From Actinomadura sp. CNU-125 (GTDB lineage Bacteria > Actinomycetota > Actinomycetes > Streptosporangiales > Streptosporangiaceae): a stretch of DNA of 58,582 bases. Below are positions 16,248 to 26,786 of the stretch, piece by piece. Numbering within the stretch: the stretch's first letter is position 1; each line of letters starts with the position of its first letter. The notes beneath the pieces were generated by a model that was not told where the DNA came from, made no database searches, and saw nothing but the letters and a program-made list of their open reading frames with translations. Made by a program: the position numbers and the translations under genes. Location: contig NZ_MKJY01000233.1 of the NCBI RefSeq assembly GCF_001942465.1, positions 1 through 58,582 of the forward strand. Direction: 5' to 3'.

Positions 16248-17807
16248 TCAGTGCATCGCGATCGGCGGACCGTCCGACGCCGGGGCGTCCGGCTTCTTGC
16301 GCGGGAGCACCAGCGCGGGCACGAACGCCAGGAGCAGCAGCCCCGCCGCGTACCAGAACGTGTTCTGGAACGCGTCCGCCATCGGGCCGACGATCTTCGC
16401 GAGGGCCTCGGGCGGCAGCTCGCTCATGGACCCGAGGCCGACCTCGCCGCCCCCACCGCCCTCGCCGCCCGGCATGGGCGGCAGCTGCGAGGTGAACTGA
16501 CGGGCCAGCAGCACCGACATCATCGCCGTGCCGACCGACGCCGCCACCTGCTGGATGATGTTCAGCATCGTGCTCGCGCGCGGCACCTCGTCGTGCACGA
16601 GCGGCTGGATGGCCGCGGCCATGGTCGGCATCATCGTCATGCCCATGCCGAGGCCCATCGCGAACAGCGTCGCGCCGAGCGCCCAGTAGGAGGTGTCCTC
16701 CTGCACCTGGTAGGCGAAGCCCGCCAGCGAGAGGATCACGATCGAGAGGCCGCCCAGGACGACGCGTCCGGGGCCGATCCGGTCGGTGAGGCGGCCGCCG
16801 ATCGGCATCGTGACCATCGCGCCGAGGCCCTGCGGCGCCAGCAGCAGGCCGGAGGCCATGGCCGCCTCACCGCGCACCACCTGGTAGTACAGCGGCATCA
16901 GCAGCATGGCGCCCATGAACGCGACGGCGAACAGCACCAGCGTCCCGGACGCGGCGGCCACCGACCGCCGCTTGAGCAGCCGCAGGTCGATCAGCGGGTT
17001 CGCGGCGGTCAGCGCCCGGGCCACGAACCCGAGCACCAGGACGGCGCCGACCAGCGTGAACGGCAGCGCCTCGGCCGCCAGGAAGTCGCTCAGCTCGCCG
17101 CCCTTCGCCAGCCCGTAGATCAGCAGTGCGAGACCGGGGGAGAGCAGCAGGAGCCCGATGAGGTCCAGCTTCTCGGCCGGCTTGGGGTTGTCGGGCGGCA
17201 GGATGCGGGCCGCCAGGAACAGCGACACGATCCCGATGGGCAGGTTGATGAAGAAGATCCAGCGCCAGGACACGTCGTCGACGAGGTAGCCGCCGAGGAT
17301 GGGCCCGATGATCGGGCCGAGCAGCATCGGGATGCCGACGATGCTCATCACCTGGCCGACCCGCTGCGGGCCCGCCGCCTGGGTCATGATCGTCATGCCC
17401 GCGGGCATGATCATGCCGCCGCCGAGGCCCTGCAGGACCCGGAAGGCGATCAGCGACTCCGCCGACCACGCCATGCCGGCCAGCATCGAGCCGATCACGA
17501 ACAGCGCGATCGAGATCATGTAGAGGCGCTTGGTGCCGAACCTCGCCGACGCCCAGCCCGTGATCGGGATCACGGTGGCCAGCGAGAGCGTGTACCCGGT
17601 CGCGACCCACTGCATGGTCGCGAGCGAGGTGTTGAACTCCTCGGTCAGCGCGTTGAGCGCGACATTGACGACGGTCACGTCGAGGATGGACATGATCGCG
17701 CCGAGCACCACGACGCCGGCGACCGCGAGCACGCCGCGGTCGAGACCTCCGGATTCCGGGGCCTCCGGCGGGCCGTCCGCCGCCTTGGGAGACGCGGGAG
17801 CGGTCAA
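16248..17807 (-). CDS. DHA2-family MFS drug exporter (EmrB/QacA type)
   Basis: About 519 residues and 14 predicted membrane helices. Features: motif D1-like MSILDVTVVNVALNAL in helix 1, the motif A loop GWASARFGTKRLYMI, helix 4 AFRVLQGLGGGMIMPAG, and motif C in helix 5 (GIPMLLGPIIGPILGGYL), diagnostic of drug:H+ antiporters. A Gly-rich loop (GGEGGGGGEVGLG) precedes the last helix pair. The preferred start is TTG 17807 behind GGAAAG (MTAPASPK); GTG 17837 would add ten residues. Proton-driven export is inferred from the family. Confidence 0.9.
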   Translation of the reverse strand: MTAPASPKAADGPPEAPESGGLDRGVLAVAGVVVLGAIMSILDVTVVNVALNALTEEFNTSLATMQWVATGYTLSLATVIPITGWASARFGTKRLYMISIALFVIGSMLAGMAWSAESLIAFRVLQGLGGGMIMPAGMTIMTQAAGPQRVGQVMSIVGIPMLLGPIIGPILGGYLVDDVSWRWIFFINLPIGIVSLFLAARILPPDNPKPAEKLDLIGLLLLSPGLALLIYGLAKGGELSDFLAAEALPFTLVGAVLVLGFVARALTAANPLIDLRLLKRRSVAAASGTLVLFAVAFMGAMLLMPLYYQVVRGEAAMASGLLLAPQGLGAMVTMPIGGRLTDRIGPGRVVLGGLSIVILSLAGFAYQVQEDTSYWALGATLFAMGLGMGMTMMPTMAAAIQPLVHDEVPRASTMLNIIQQVAASVGTAMMSVLLARQFTSQLPPMPGGEGGGGGEVGLGSMSELPPEALAKIVGPMADAFQNTFWYAAGLLLLAFVPALVLPRKKPDAPASDGPPIAMH

Positions 17808-17837
17808 CTTACTTTCCAATCGTCGAGGTCCGCGCAC

Positions 17838-18209
17838 GCGGGCACGCAGGGACCGGGGGAATCGTCATGGGGGATACCGCAGCAAAATACTGCAGAGACT
17901 GACACTTTCGCGAACGGTTAAACTCGCCCGACCTCGGAAGTATTCCGGCCGGGTCGGACGAACCGGTCGGGTCTGCGCTGCTCCCCGCGTTCCAGCGTCA
18001 GACCTCGACCGCGCTTGAGGTCAACCGAATGTGACGGACGCGACATATCGCCCTCCACCTCCGCGTTCACCCCGAAGCGACCGCGCACCGACTCAGACTT
18101 CCCCTGTCCTCGGAACTCATCGCCGCCCCTCGATGAACTCCCGACCAACAGCTTTGGGATCACTTTGTGTTACATTTACGATACTTGAGGTGGTCGCATC
18201 GGTCGAGGG
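17838..18209. other. gene-free region upstream of the DHA2 exporter
   Basis: About 370 bases without a credible gene. It includes several AT-richer patches (near 17880-17925 and 18150-18190) that could hold the exporter's promoter on the minus strand. I see no strong palindrome, repeat or RNA motif. Confidence 0.4.
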
Positions 18210-19343
18210 TCAGAGGCCGTCCGCGACGCGATCCTCCAGGGCGAGGACCGTCAGCGCCTCGTCGGCCTCGTCGAGCGACACGAAGCGCCCGCCGTCCGAA
18301 CCGGGGACCTCCAGCCGGAGACGCGTCTCACCGGACCCGCCGTCGGCTCGCCAGGCGATCCGGATCGAACCCCGAGACCTCCCGATATAGGTCAGGTGGT
18401 CGCCGTCCTCGTATTCGTGCCGGAGTCGGGCGAGGCACTCGGACAGGGTGTAGATCCCGTGATTGCCCCGGCCGTCGTCGGTGTAGGGATTGGACGGCAC
18501 CATCTCCAGCATCTCCTCGGCCGGGCGGGCGGCGACGGCAGCGAAGGCGTCCGGGTCGAAGTCCGCACCGGCGAACAGCGGACCGAACGCCTCCTCGACC
18601 GAGCGCAGCGGCAGGTCGAACTCGACGATCCGCTCCTCGCCGGGCACGTGGAGGGTGCCGCGCAGCCGGTCGTACACGCGGTGGACCCGCAGTTCGTGCC
18701 GGCGCACGTCCTCGATGGACAGCCGGACGCCGTCCGGCATCACCGGCCGCGCCCACGCCTTCGCCCAGGCGATCCGCGCCAGGATGTCCGGGGCGGAGAA
18801 CACGGTCGGACGCGGGCGCTTCGGGTTGACCCGGAAGAAAAGGTCCGCCGCGCCGTCGTCCAGGCGCCGCACGTCGGCCCTCGCCTCCGGCTCGCGGTCC
18901 CAGTAGCAGCGGGACTTGGTGAGCGTTCCCCACAGGAACCTGTGGGCGTCCGTCCCGTCCGCCGCCTCGGTGCGGTGGACGGGCACGACCTCCATGCCGC
19001 GGTCCTCCAGCGGGCGGCCGCGGAAGAAGGGGGCGTGCCCCGCGCCGAAGAGGGCCGCGCGGTCCAGGGCGAACCCGGGGACGTCGATGGGCCGCAGCCG
19101 GACGATCGCGCCGAGGTCGTCGCGGTCGGCGAGCCCGTCCACGGCGTCCAGCAGGGCCGCCGCGACGTCCTCGCGGTAGGCCCGGTTCGCGCGGATCGCC
19201 AGCACGCGGTCGCCCCGGACCCGGTAAACGGTCGTTCCCCGCCCGCCCTCTTCGAGGAGGACGTCGTGCCGCCCGATCCGCGCGGGCACGCAGGGAAACG
19301 CCCGGCCCTGCGAAATGAGCGCGATCCAATCGTTCGTGTCCAT
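18210..19343 (-). CDS. hypothetical protein, 377 residues
   Basis: Starts at ATG 19343 (MDTNDWIALISQGRAF). Soluble, no signal peptide or membrane helix, evenly charged, with codon use like its neighbours. Readable stretches include TTVYRVRGDRVLAIRANRAY, GTLTKSRCYWDREPEARADV, FFRVNPKRPRPTVFSAPDIL, RIVEFDLPLRSVEEAFGPLF and EMVPSNPYTDDGRGNHGIYT. The composition looks like a real, folded protein, but I do not recognise the family. It lies between the exporter and a DinB gene with no clear operon. Confidence 0.7.
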   Translation of the reverse strand: MDTNDWIALISQGRAFPCVPARIGRHDVLLEEGGRGTTVYRVRGDRVLAIRANRAYREDVAAALLDAVDGLADRDDLGAIVRLRPIDVPGFALDRAALFGAGHAPFFRGRPLEDRGMEVVPVHRTEAADGTDAHRFLWGTLTKSRCYWDREPEARADVRRLDDGAADLFFRVNPKRPRPTVFSAPDILARIAWAKAWARPVMPDGVRLSIEDVRRHELRVHRVYDRLRGTLHVPGEERIVEFDLPLRSVEEAFGPLFAGADFDPDAFAAVAARPAEEMLEMVPSNPYTDDGRGNHGIYTLSECLARLRHEYEDGDHLTYIGRSRGSIRIAWRADGGSGETRLRLEVPGSDGGRFVSLDEADEALTVLALEDRVADGL

Positions 19344-19447
19344 GCGGCGGAACGGTAACGCGGCGGACCGACATCCGCCGTGAGACGCCGGGGGCGGGGC
19401 GGCCGGTCCCGGCCGAGCCGCCGTGGCGCGTCCCGGCCGGGCGGCCG

Positions 19448-20023
19448 TCAGCCCATGCTCTTGGCACCGTCCAGGGACTCGCGGATGATGTCGGCGTGGC
19501 CCGCGTGCTGGGCGGTCTCGGCGATGATGTGGACGAGCGCCCGGCGGGCCGAGCAGGACGCGCCCGGCTCGAACCACGGGGCCTTCGGGAGCGGCTGCGC
19601 GGCGTCCAGGTCGGGGAGCGAGACGACGAGCCCGTCGGTCCGGCGGGCCGTCTCGTCGTAGTCGGCCAGCACACCGGCCAGCGTCTCGCCCGGCAGCAGG
19701 CGGAACCCGTCGACGCGCGCGGCGAAGTCCGCCTCGGTCATGGAGTCGAAGTCGCCCAGCGCGGACGGGCCCGTCACGATGAAGTCCGCCCAGCCCCGCT
19801 CGGTCGCGGCGACGTGCTTGATCAGGCCGCCGATCGTCAGCTCGCTGTCGGTGGTCCGGCGCCGGGCCTGCTCGTCGGTGAGGTCGCGGGCGGTGAAACG
19901 CAGGAAGTGGCGGGTCTCGGCCAGCTTCGCCAGCAGGTCGGCGCGCTCACCGGTGCGGGGCGCGGTCTCGCCGGTGGTCTGGTCGGTGGTCTGGTCGGTG
20001 GTTTTGCCGATGGTCTCGTTCAT
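19448..20023 (-). CDS. DinB-family protein (DUF664 type)
   Basis: 191 residues from ATG 20023, with GGGAGG nine bases upstream. Four-helix DinB/YfiT-like fold: RADLLAKLAETRHFLRFTAR, the metal-ligand His in TIGGLIKHVAATERGW, and the second pair in ALVHIIAETAQHAGHADIIR. Members are thiol-dependent (often mycothiol) transferases or unknown. The N-terminus contains a TTDQTTDQTT repeat from a 12-bp duplication at about 19973-20000. Divergent from the WYL regulator gene at 20115, which may control it. Confidence 0.9.
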   Translation of the reverse strand: MNETIGKTTDQTTDQTTGETAPRTGERADLLAKLAETRHFLRFTARDLTDEQARRRTTDSELTIGGLIKHVAATERGWADFIVTGPSALGDFDSMTEADFAARVDGFRLLPGETLAGVLADYDETARRTDGLVVSLPDLDAAQPLPKAPWFEPGASCSARRALVHIIAETAQHAGHADIIRESLDGAKSMG

Positions 20024-20114
20024 GGGTTTCGCCTCCCGGGTGTTCCGTCGGACAGAGTCCACGCTAGGAGGACAAGCGGCCACTTTCTGACCTATTTGCG
20101 GGCAGAATTCGGTC

Positions 20115-21081
20115 ATGGCGAACACGAGCACGCGGACGCTGCGGCTGCTGTCCCTACTGCAGAACCGGCGCTACTGGCCGGGCGACGAACTGGCGGGACG
20201 GCTCGGGATCTCGCGGCGCACGCTGCGCCGGGACGTCGACCGGCTGCGCGAGCTGGGCTACCCCGTCGAGGCGCGGCGCGGCGTCGACGGCGGCTACCAG
20301 CTCGCGGCGGGCGCCGCGCTGCCGCCGCTGGTGATCGACGACGACGAGGCCGTCGCCCTGGCCGTCGGGTTGCAGACGGCCGCGCAGAGCGCGGTCGAGG
20401 GCATCGCCGAGCCTTCGGTGCGGGCGCTGGCCAAGGTCGTGCGGGTGATGCCGGCGCGGCTGCGGAGCCGGGTCGAGGCGCTGCGCACGATGACCGTGCC
20501 CGCCGGGTGGGGCGGCGCGTCCCGTCCGGGCGCCGACGGGGGCGTCGATCCGGGCGTGCTCACCGAGGCGGCGCTGGCCTGCCGGGACACCGAGCGGCTC
20601 CGCTTCGGCTACACCGCCGCCGGTGGCCGCCGCACCGACCGGCACGTCGAGCCGCACCGGCTCGTCTGCCTGGGCCGCCGCTGGTACCTGGTCGGCTACG
20701 ACCTCGACCGGCACGACTGGCGCAGCTTCCGGGTCGACCGGCTCACCGGGCCGTACTCCACCGGGGCCCGCTTCCGGCCGCGCGAACTGCCCGCGGGGGA
20801 CGCGGCCGAGTTCGTCCGCGCCGGGCTCGACGAGATGCCCCGCCCGTACACGGTCGAGGCGCTGATCGAGGCGCCCGCCGCGGTCGTGCGCGCGCGGATC
20901 GGCCGGTGGAGCACCGCCGAGGAGATCGACGCCGGGCGCTGCCGGGTGCGCATCACCGCCGACTCGCCGGACTGGGCGACGATGGCACTGGGCGTGGTCG
21001 GCGCCGACTTCCACGTCGTGGACCCGCCCGAGATGCGCGAGCGGGTCCACGAGTGGGGGAGCGCGGTTCCGCCGGGCGTAG
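20115..21081 (+). CDS. YafY-type HTH/WYL transcriptional regulator
   Basis: About 321 residues. N-terminal HTH_11 (TLRLLSLLQNRRYWPGDELA ... LGISRRTLRRDVDRL), then a WYL domain (HRLVCLGRRWYLVGYDLDR, DWRSFRVDRL) and a WCX C-terminal domain. The frame as written runs on into a repeat and the next gene. Removing one G from the five-G run at 21055-21059 gives a natural end, WGARFRRA then TAG at 21079-21081, so a one-base insertion is likely. Divergent from DinB, a common pairing. Confidence 0.88.
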
Positions 21082-21120
21082 GCCCGGCCGGGCCCGGCCG
21101 GGCCCGGCCGGGCCCGGCCG
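21081..21120. repeat. four tandem copies of a palindromic 10-mer
   Basis: GGCCCGGCCG is repeated four times without mismatch, between the convergent WYL and acyl-CoA dehydrogenase genes. Because the unit is itself nearly self-complementary, the transcript from either strand can fold into several GC hairpins, so it may act as a terminator and is prone to copy-number change. Confidence 0.8.
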
Positions 21121-21127
21121 AACCCGG

Positions 21128-22279
21128 TTACGCCGGGGGCAGGCCGAGGGCGCGGGCGATGAGCATGCGCTGGACCTCGGACGTGCCCTCGCCGACTTCG
21201 AGGATCTTCGCGTCCCGGTAGAACCGGCCGACGGCGTACTCGTTCATGAACCCGTAGCCGCCGAAGACCTGCGTGGCCTCGCGGGCGTTGTCCATGGCGG
21301 CGTTCGACGCGACGAGCTTGGCGATCGCCGCCTCCTTCTTGAACGGCTCGCCCGCCAGCAGCCGGGCTGCGGCCGCGTAGTACGCCAGCCGGGCCGTGTG
21401 GGCGCGCATCTCCATGTCGGCGATCTTGAACTGGATCGCCTGGTAGCGGCCGATCTCCTTGCCGAACGCCTCGCGCTCGCGGACGTAGCGCAGCGACTCG
21501 TCCACGCAGCCCTGCGCGAGACCGACCGACAGCGCCGCGATGGCGATGCGGCCCTCGTCCAGGATGCGGAGGAACTGCGCGTAGCCCCGGCCGCGCTCCC
21601 CGACGAGGTTCTCGGCGGGGACGCGGACGTCGTCGAACGACAGCTCGCGGGTGTCGGACGCCGACCAGCCGACCTTCGAGTACTTGCGCCCGACCGTGAA
21701 GCCCGGCGTGCCGTTCGGGACGATGATCGTCGAGATCTCGCCGTCGCCGGTGAACGCGGTGACGGTGACGAACGCCGTGATGTCGGTGCCCGAGTTCGTG
21801 ATGAACGACTTCGACCCGTTGATCACCCAGGAGTCGCCGTCGAGCCGGGCCGTGGTGCGCATGCCGCCCGGCACGTCCGAGCCGCCGCCCGGTTCGGTCA
21901 GGCCGAACCCGGCGAGGTTCTCACCGGACGTCAGCCGCGGCAGCCACCGGGCCTTCTGCGCGTCCGAACCGAACCGGTAGATCGGCATCGCGCCCAGGGA
22001 GACCCCGGCTTCGAGAGTGATCGCGACGGACGAGTCGACGCGCGCGAGCTCTTCGAGGGCCAGGCACAGCGCGAAGTAGTCGCCGCCCATGCCGCCGTGC
22101 TCCTCGGGGAACGGCAGCCCGAACAGGCCCATCTTCCCCATCGCCGCGACGATCTCGTACGGGAACTCGCCGCGCTCGTACAGGTCGCCGATCACCGGCG
22201 CGACGGTCTCGCGGGCGAACCGCTCGACCGTGCCCCGCAGCTCCTCCTGCTCGTCGCTCAGGTTGAAGTCGATCATCAT
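21128..22279 (-). CDS. liuA: acyl-CoA dehydrogenase, probable isovaleryl-CoA dehydrogenase
   Basis: About 383 residues, FAD-dependent. N-terminal helix bundle (NLSDEQEELRGTVERFARE), middle flavin-binding strand (AGFGLTEPGGGSD; KSFITNSG), and C-terminal domain (QVFGGYGFMNEYAVGRFYRD, EGTSEVQRMLIARAL). ATG 22279 overlaps the stop of the HMG-CoA lyase gene (ATGA). Last of four tightly coupled genes whose partners (methylcrotonyl-CoA carboxylase, HMG-CoA lyase) define leucine degradation; hence isovaleryl-CoA to 3-methylcrotonyl-CoA is the likely step. Substrate is assigned from context only. Confidence 0.85.
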   Translation of the reverse strand: MMIDFNLSDEQEELRGTVERFARETVAPVIGDLYERGEFPYEIVAAMGKMGLFGLPFPEEHGGMGGDYFALCLALEELARVDSSVAITLEAGVSLGAMPIYRFGSDAQKARWLPRLTSGENLAGFGLTEPGGGSDVPGGMRTTARLDGDSWVINGSKSFITNSGTDITAFVTVTAFTGDGEISTIIVPNGTPGFTVGRKYSKVGWSASDTRELSFDDVRVPAENLVGERGRGYAQFLRILDEGRIAIAALSVGLAQGCVDESLRYVREREAFGKEIGRYQAIQFKIADMEMRAHTARLAYYAAAARLLAGEPFKKEAAIAKLVASNAAMDNAREATQVFGGYGFMNEYAVGRFYRDAKILEVGEGTSEVQRMLIARALGLPPA

Positions 22280-23208
22280 TGCTCCGTTTCGGGGGACAGG
22301 GCCTGCACGACGCGGGACGGGCTCGGGCGGCCGAGCCGCCCGGCCATCCACCGGCTGGTCTCCACCAGCTTGCCGAGGTCGACTCCGGTGTCGACGCCGA
22401 GCCCGTTCAGCATCCACACGAGGTCCTCGGTGGCGAGGTTGCCGGTGGCGCTCTCGGCGTACGGGCAGCCGCCGATGCCGCCCGTCGAGGCGTCCACGAC
22501 CGTGACGCCGGCGCGCAGCGCGGCGAGCGTGTTCGCGAGGGCCTGCCCGTAGGTGTCGTGGAAGTGGACGGCGAGCCGGTCGACGCCGATGCCGGCGGCG
22601 GTCATCGCCTCGATCAGCGCGGTGACGTGCCCGGCGGTGCCGACGCCGATGGTGTCGCCGATGCTGAGCTGCGAGCAGCCGAGCTCCATCAACCGGGACG
22701 CGACGGAGACGACCTGCTCGATCGGGACGTCGCCCTCCCACGGGTCGCCGAACGCCATCGACACGTACGCCCGCACCCACAGGCCCTGCTCGCGCGCCCG
22801 CCCGACGACGGGCGCGAACATCTCCAGGGACTCGGCCACGCTCCGGTTGAGGTTGCGCCGGGCGAACGACTCGGTGGCGCTGCCGAACACGGCGACCTCG
22901 GTGACGCCGTTGGCGAGCGCCCGGTCCAGGCCCCGCTCGTTCGGGACGAGGACGGGGTACCGCAGTTCGGGCGAGCGGGGCAGGACGGCCAGCAGCTCTT
23001 CGGCGTCCGCGAGTTGCGGCACCCACCTGGGGTGGACGAAGCTCGTCGTCTCGATCGTGCCCAGCCCCGCGTCCGCGAGCCGGGTGACGAACTCGGCCTT
23101 GACGGACGGCGGCACGATCGCCTTCTCGTTCTGCAGGCCGTCGCGCGGCCCGACCTCGTAGATCGAGACGCGCTCGGGCAGCCCCGGCAGCGGTGTGCGC
23201 ATCGTCAT
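22276..23208 (-). CDS. liuE: hydroxymethylglutaryl-CoA lyase
   Basis: 310 residues. Cleaves HMG-CoA to acetyl-CoA and acetoacetate, the last step of leucine breakdown. TIM-barrel signatures: VSIYEVGPRDGLQNEK (catalytic Arg/Asp), TTSFVHPRWVPQLADAEE, the metal-ligand His pair in VHFHDTYGQALAN, and the catalytic-Cys loop GGIGGCPYAESATGNLATED. Its ATG overlaps the stop of the carboxylase alpha gene (ATGA), and its own stop overlaps the next start, so all are translationally coupled. Confidence 0.93.
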   Translation of the reverse strand: MTMRTPLPGLPERVSIYEVGPRDGLQNEKAIVPPSVKAEFVTRLADAGLGTIETTSFVHPRWVPQLADAEELLAVLPRSPELRYPVLVPNERGLDRALANGVTEVAVFGSATESFARRNLNRSVAESLEMFAPVVGRAREQGLWVRAYVSMAFGDPWEGDVPIEQVVSVASRLMELGCSQLSIGDTIGVGTAGHVTALIEAMTAAGIGVDRLAVHFHDTYGQALANTLAALRAGVTVVDASTGGIGGCPYAESATGNLATEDLVWMLNGLGVDTGVDLGKLVETSRWMAGRLGRPSPSRVVQALSPETEQ

Positions 23209-25152
23209 GCCTCCTCGATCACGGCCAGCACCGCGTCGAGGGCCACCTGGGCGCCCGCGCGGACCGGCAGCTTCGCCACGACGCCCGCGAGGGGCGCGGT
23301 GACGGTGTGCTCCATCTTCATCGCCTCGACGACCACGAGCGCCTGCCCCTCGGCGACCGTGTCGCCCTCGGCCGCCTTGACGGCCAGGACAGTCCCGGGC
23401 ATCGGGGCTGCGCACGCACGCCGTCCCCGGCCCCGGCGGCCGCCGCGCCGCCCTCGGCGGCGACGTGCTCGCCGAGGGCCCACGTCCGGCCCTCGCGTCC
23501 GAGCCACAGTGTGTCGCCGTCGCGGGCGGCGGCGAACGTGACCGTCCGTCCCGCGTAGGCGAGGGTCGTGCCGTGCAGGGACGCCTCGACGGGTTCGCCG
23601 TCGCCGACGCGGACCCACGCGGACGAGACGCGGCCCTGCACCCGGACCTCGACGGGCTCGCCGCCCGCGGGCGTGATGATCCAGCGCGTCCAGGCGTGCG
23701 CCCCGGGGCGCCAGCCGTCCGGGATCGTCCACGGGTCGTCGCCCGCCCGTTCGAGGGCGTGCATCCGTTCCAGCGCGGCGGCGGCGAGCACCTCGGGCGG
23801 GACGGCCGCGCCGCCGCCGAGGCCGCCGGTCAGGTCGTCGAGGGCGCGCTCCACCAGGCCGGTGTCGAGGTCGCCGGACGCGACGTCCGGATGCCGCAGC
23901 AGCGCGCGCAGGAACGCGACGTTCGTCGGGACGCCGAGGAGCGTGTACGCGGCGAGCGCCCGGTCGAGCCGGTGCAGCGCCTCGGCCCGGTCCGCGCCGT
24001 GCACGATCACCTTCGCGAGCATCGGGTCGTAGGAGCCGCCGATCTCGGTGCCGACGGCGAGCCCGGAGTCGACCCGCACGTCCGGTTCGTCCAGGGCGAG
24101 GACGCGGCCGCCGGTCGGCAGGAAGCCGCGCGCCGGGTCCTCGGCGTAGACGCGGGCCTCGATCGCGTGCCCGTCGAGGCGGACGTCGTCCTGCGCGAAC
24201 GGCAGCGGCCGTCCGGCGGCCACGTGCAGCTGGAGTTCGACCAGGTCGAGGCCGGTGACCAGCTCGGTCACCGGGTGCTCGACCTGCAGCCGGGTGTTCA
24301 TCTCCATGAAGAAGAACTCGTCCGGGCGGTCGGCCGACACGATGTACTCGACCGTTCCCGCGCCCGTGTACCCGACGGCCTGCGCGGCGGCGACGGCGGC
24401 GGCGCCCATCCGTTCGCGGGCCGCCGCGTCCAGCAGCGGCGACGGCGCCTCCTCGACGATCTTCTGGTGCCGCCGTTGCAGGCTGCACTCGCGTTCGCCC
24501 AGGTGGACGGCGTTGCCGTGGGCGTCCGCGAACACCTGGATCTCGATGTGCCGGGGGTTCTCGACGAACCGCTCGACGAGGATGGTGTCGTCGCCGAACG
24601 AGCCGCGCGCCTCGCGCCGCGCGGACGCGATCGCGTCCGGCAGGTCGGCGGCGTCGCGGACCAGCCGCATGCCCTTGCCGCCGCCGCCCGCCGACGGCTT
24701 GAGCAGCACCGGCAGGCCCACGTCGAGCGCGGCCGCCCGCAGCTCGCCGTCGGACAGGCCCGCCTCGTCCCGTCCGGGGACGACCGGGACCCCGGCCGCC
24801 GCGACCGTCCGCTTCGCGCGGATCTTGTCGCCCATCGCCTCGATCGCCGCGGCGGGCGGCCGATGAACACCAGCCCCGCGTCGCCGCAGGCCCGCGCGAA
24901 CGCGGTGTTCTCGGCCAGGAACCCGTACCCCGGATGGACGGCCCGCGCGCCCGCCGCGCGGGCCGCGCCGATCACCGCCTCGATGTCCAGGTACGACGGG
25001 ACGAGCAGTGCCTCGTCCGCCGCGCGCACGTGCGGGGCGCCCGCGTCGGCCGTCGTGTGGACGGCCACCGACCGCACGCCGAGCCGCCGCAGCGTGCGGA
25101 ACACGCGGACGGCGATCTCACCCCGGTTGGCGACCAGGACGCTGTCGAACAT
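23205..25152 (-). CDS. liuD: methylcrotonyl-CoA carboxylase alpha (biotin carboxylase/BCCP; two frameshifts)
   Basis: About 648 residues. The N-terminal biotin carboxylase part reads [20 protein letters not shown] and [14 protein letters not shown] up to FIGRPP. One missing base near 24855 (C run) then shifts the frame to [28 protein letters not shown] (ATP grasp), [18 protein letters not shown] and the carboxylase C-domain. A second missing base near 23415 leads into the biotin carrier domain [11 protein letters not shown] ... [11 protein letters not shown] (biotinyl-Lys) ending at 23205. Charges biotin with bicarbonate for the beta subunit encoded upstream. The breaks look like sequencing indels. 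Confidence 0.88.
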
Positions 25153-25159
25153 CAGACCC

Positions 25160-26773
25160 TCACATCCGGAAGACGCCGTAGCCGACCGGCTCCAGCGGTG
25201 CGTTCGCCGCGACCGACAGCCCGAGCCCCAGCACCCGCCGGGTGTCGCGCGGGTCGATGACCCCGTCGTCCCACAGCCGCGCCGTGGAGTAGTACGGATT
25301 CCCCTGGTCCTCGTACTGCTCGCGGATCGGCGCCTTGAACCTCTCCTCGTCCGCGGCGGGCCACTGCTCGCCGCGCGCCTCCATCTGGTCGCGCCGGACG
25401 GTCGCCAGGACGCTCGCGGCCTGCTCGCCGCCCATGACCGAAACGCGGGCGTTCGGCCACATCCACAGGAACCTGGGGGAGTACGCCCGGCCGCACATGG
25501 CGTAGTTGCCCGCGCCGAACGAGCCGCCGATCACGACGGTGAACTTGGGGACGCGCGCGCACGCCACGGCCGTCACCATCTTGGCGCCGTGCTTGGCGAT
25601 GCCGCTCGCCTCGTACTCGCGGCCCACCATGAACCCGGTGATGTTCTGCAGGAACACCAGCGGGACGCTGCGGCGGTCGCACAGCTCGATGAAGTGCGCG
25701 CCCTTCTGCGCCGACTCGCCGAACAGGATCCCGTTGTTCGCGACGATCCCGACCGGGTGCCCGTGGACGCGCGCGAAGCCGGTGACGAGCGTCGTCCCGT
25801 ACTCCTTCTTGAACTCCTGGAACCGGCTGCCGTCCACGATCCGCGCGATGACCTCGCGGACGTCGTAGGGCGTGCGGGCGTCCGTCGGGACGACCCCGTA
25901 CAGCTCGGACGGGTCCGCGGCCGGTTCCTCGGACGGCGCGACGTCCCACGGGCGGGGTTCGCGCGGCCCGAGCGTCCCGGCGATGTCGCGGACGATCCGC
26001 AGGGCGTGGGCGTCGTCCTCGGCGAGGTGGTCGGTGACGCCGGACGTGCGGGAGTGCAGCTCCCCGCCGCCCAGTTCCTCGGCCGTCACGACCTCGCCGG
26101 TCGCGGCCTTCACCAGCGGCGGGCCGCCCAGGAAGATCGTGCCCTGGCCGCGGACGATCACGGCCTCGTCGCTCATCGCGGGCACGTACGCGCCGCCCGC
26201 GGTGCAGGAGCCCATGACGGCCGCGATCTGCGGGATGCCGCGTTCCGACATCGTCGCCTGGTTGAAGAAGATCCGCCCGAAATGCTCCCGGTCGGGGAAC
26301 ACCTCGTCCTGGCGGGGCAGGAACGCGCCGCCGGAGTCGACCAGGTAGACGCAGGGGAGGCGGTTGTGCAGCGCCACCTCCTGCGCCCGCAGGTGCTTCT
26401 TCACCGTGACCGGGTAGTACGTGCCGCCCTTCACGGTGGCGTCGTTGGCGACGATCACGCATTCGCGCCCGGACACGCGGCCGATTCCGGTGATGATCCC
26501 GGCGCCCGGCGCCTCGTCGTCGTACATGCCGTTCGCGGCCAGCGGCGACAGTTCCAGGAACGGCGAGCCGGGGTCGAGAAGCGTGTCGACCCGGTCGCGG
26601 GGGAGCAGTTTGCCGCGGGCGGCGTGCCGTTCGCGGGCCCGCTCGGGACCGCCGCGCCCGGCCAGGTCAACGCGCTCGCGCAGCTCGGCGACCAGCGCCT
26701 CGTTGTGCGCGGCGTTGGCCTTGAACGCCTCGCCCGCGACGTCGGCGCGCGTGCCGATCTCGGGTCCGGTCAT
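25160..26773 (-). CDS. liuB: methylcrotonyl-CoA carboxylase beta (carboxyltransferase)
   Basis: 537 residues, the usual length for MCC beta. Transfers CO2 from carboxybiotin to 3-methylcrotonyl-CoA. Motifs: [17 protein letters not shown], the acyl-CoA oxyanion segment ([37 protein letters not shown]) and the biotin-side oxyanion segment [16 protein letters not shown] ... [16 protein letters not shown]. First gene of the minus-strand leucine operon, seven bases before the alpha gene; its promoter region holds two operators shared with the divergent tetR. Confidence 0.93.
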   Translation of the reverse strand: MTGPEIGTRADVAGEAFKANAAHNEALVAELRERVDLAGRGGPERARERHAARGKLLPRDRVDTLLDPGSPFLELSPLAANGMYDDEAPGAGIITGIGRVSGRECVIVANDATVKGGTYYPVTVKKHLRAQEVALHNRLPCVYLVDSGGAFLPRQDEVFPDREHFGRIFFNQATMSERGIPQIAAVMGSCTAGGAYVPAMSDEAVIVRGQGTIFLGGPPLVKAATGEVVTAEELGGGELHSRTSGVTDHLAEDDAHALRIVRDIAGTLGPREPRPWDVAPSEEPAADPSELYGVVPTDARTPYDVREVIARIVDGSRFQEFKKEYGTTLVTGFARVHGHPVGIVANNGILFGESAQKGAHFIELCDRRSVPLVFLQNITGFMVGREYEASGIAKHGAKMVTAVACARVPKFTVVIGGSFGAGNYAMCGRAYSPRFLWMWPNARVSVMGGEQAASVLATVRRDQMEARGEQWPAADEERFKAPIREQYEDQGNPYYSTARLWDDGVIDPRDTRRVLGLGLSVAANAPLEPVGYGVFRM

Positions 26774-26786
26774 GGTGCCCTTCCCT

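Noticed and set aside
20154..21050. Minus-strand frame opposite the WYL regulator
   Set aside because: Arg/His/Pro-rich shadow with no family features; the plus strand encodes clear HTH and WYL domains.
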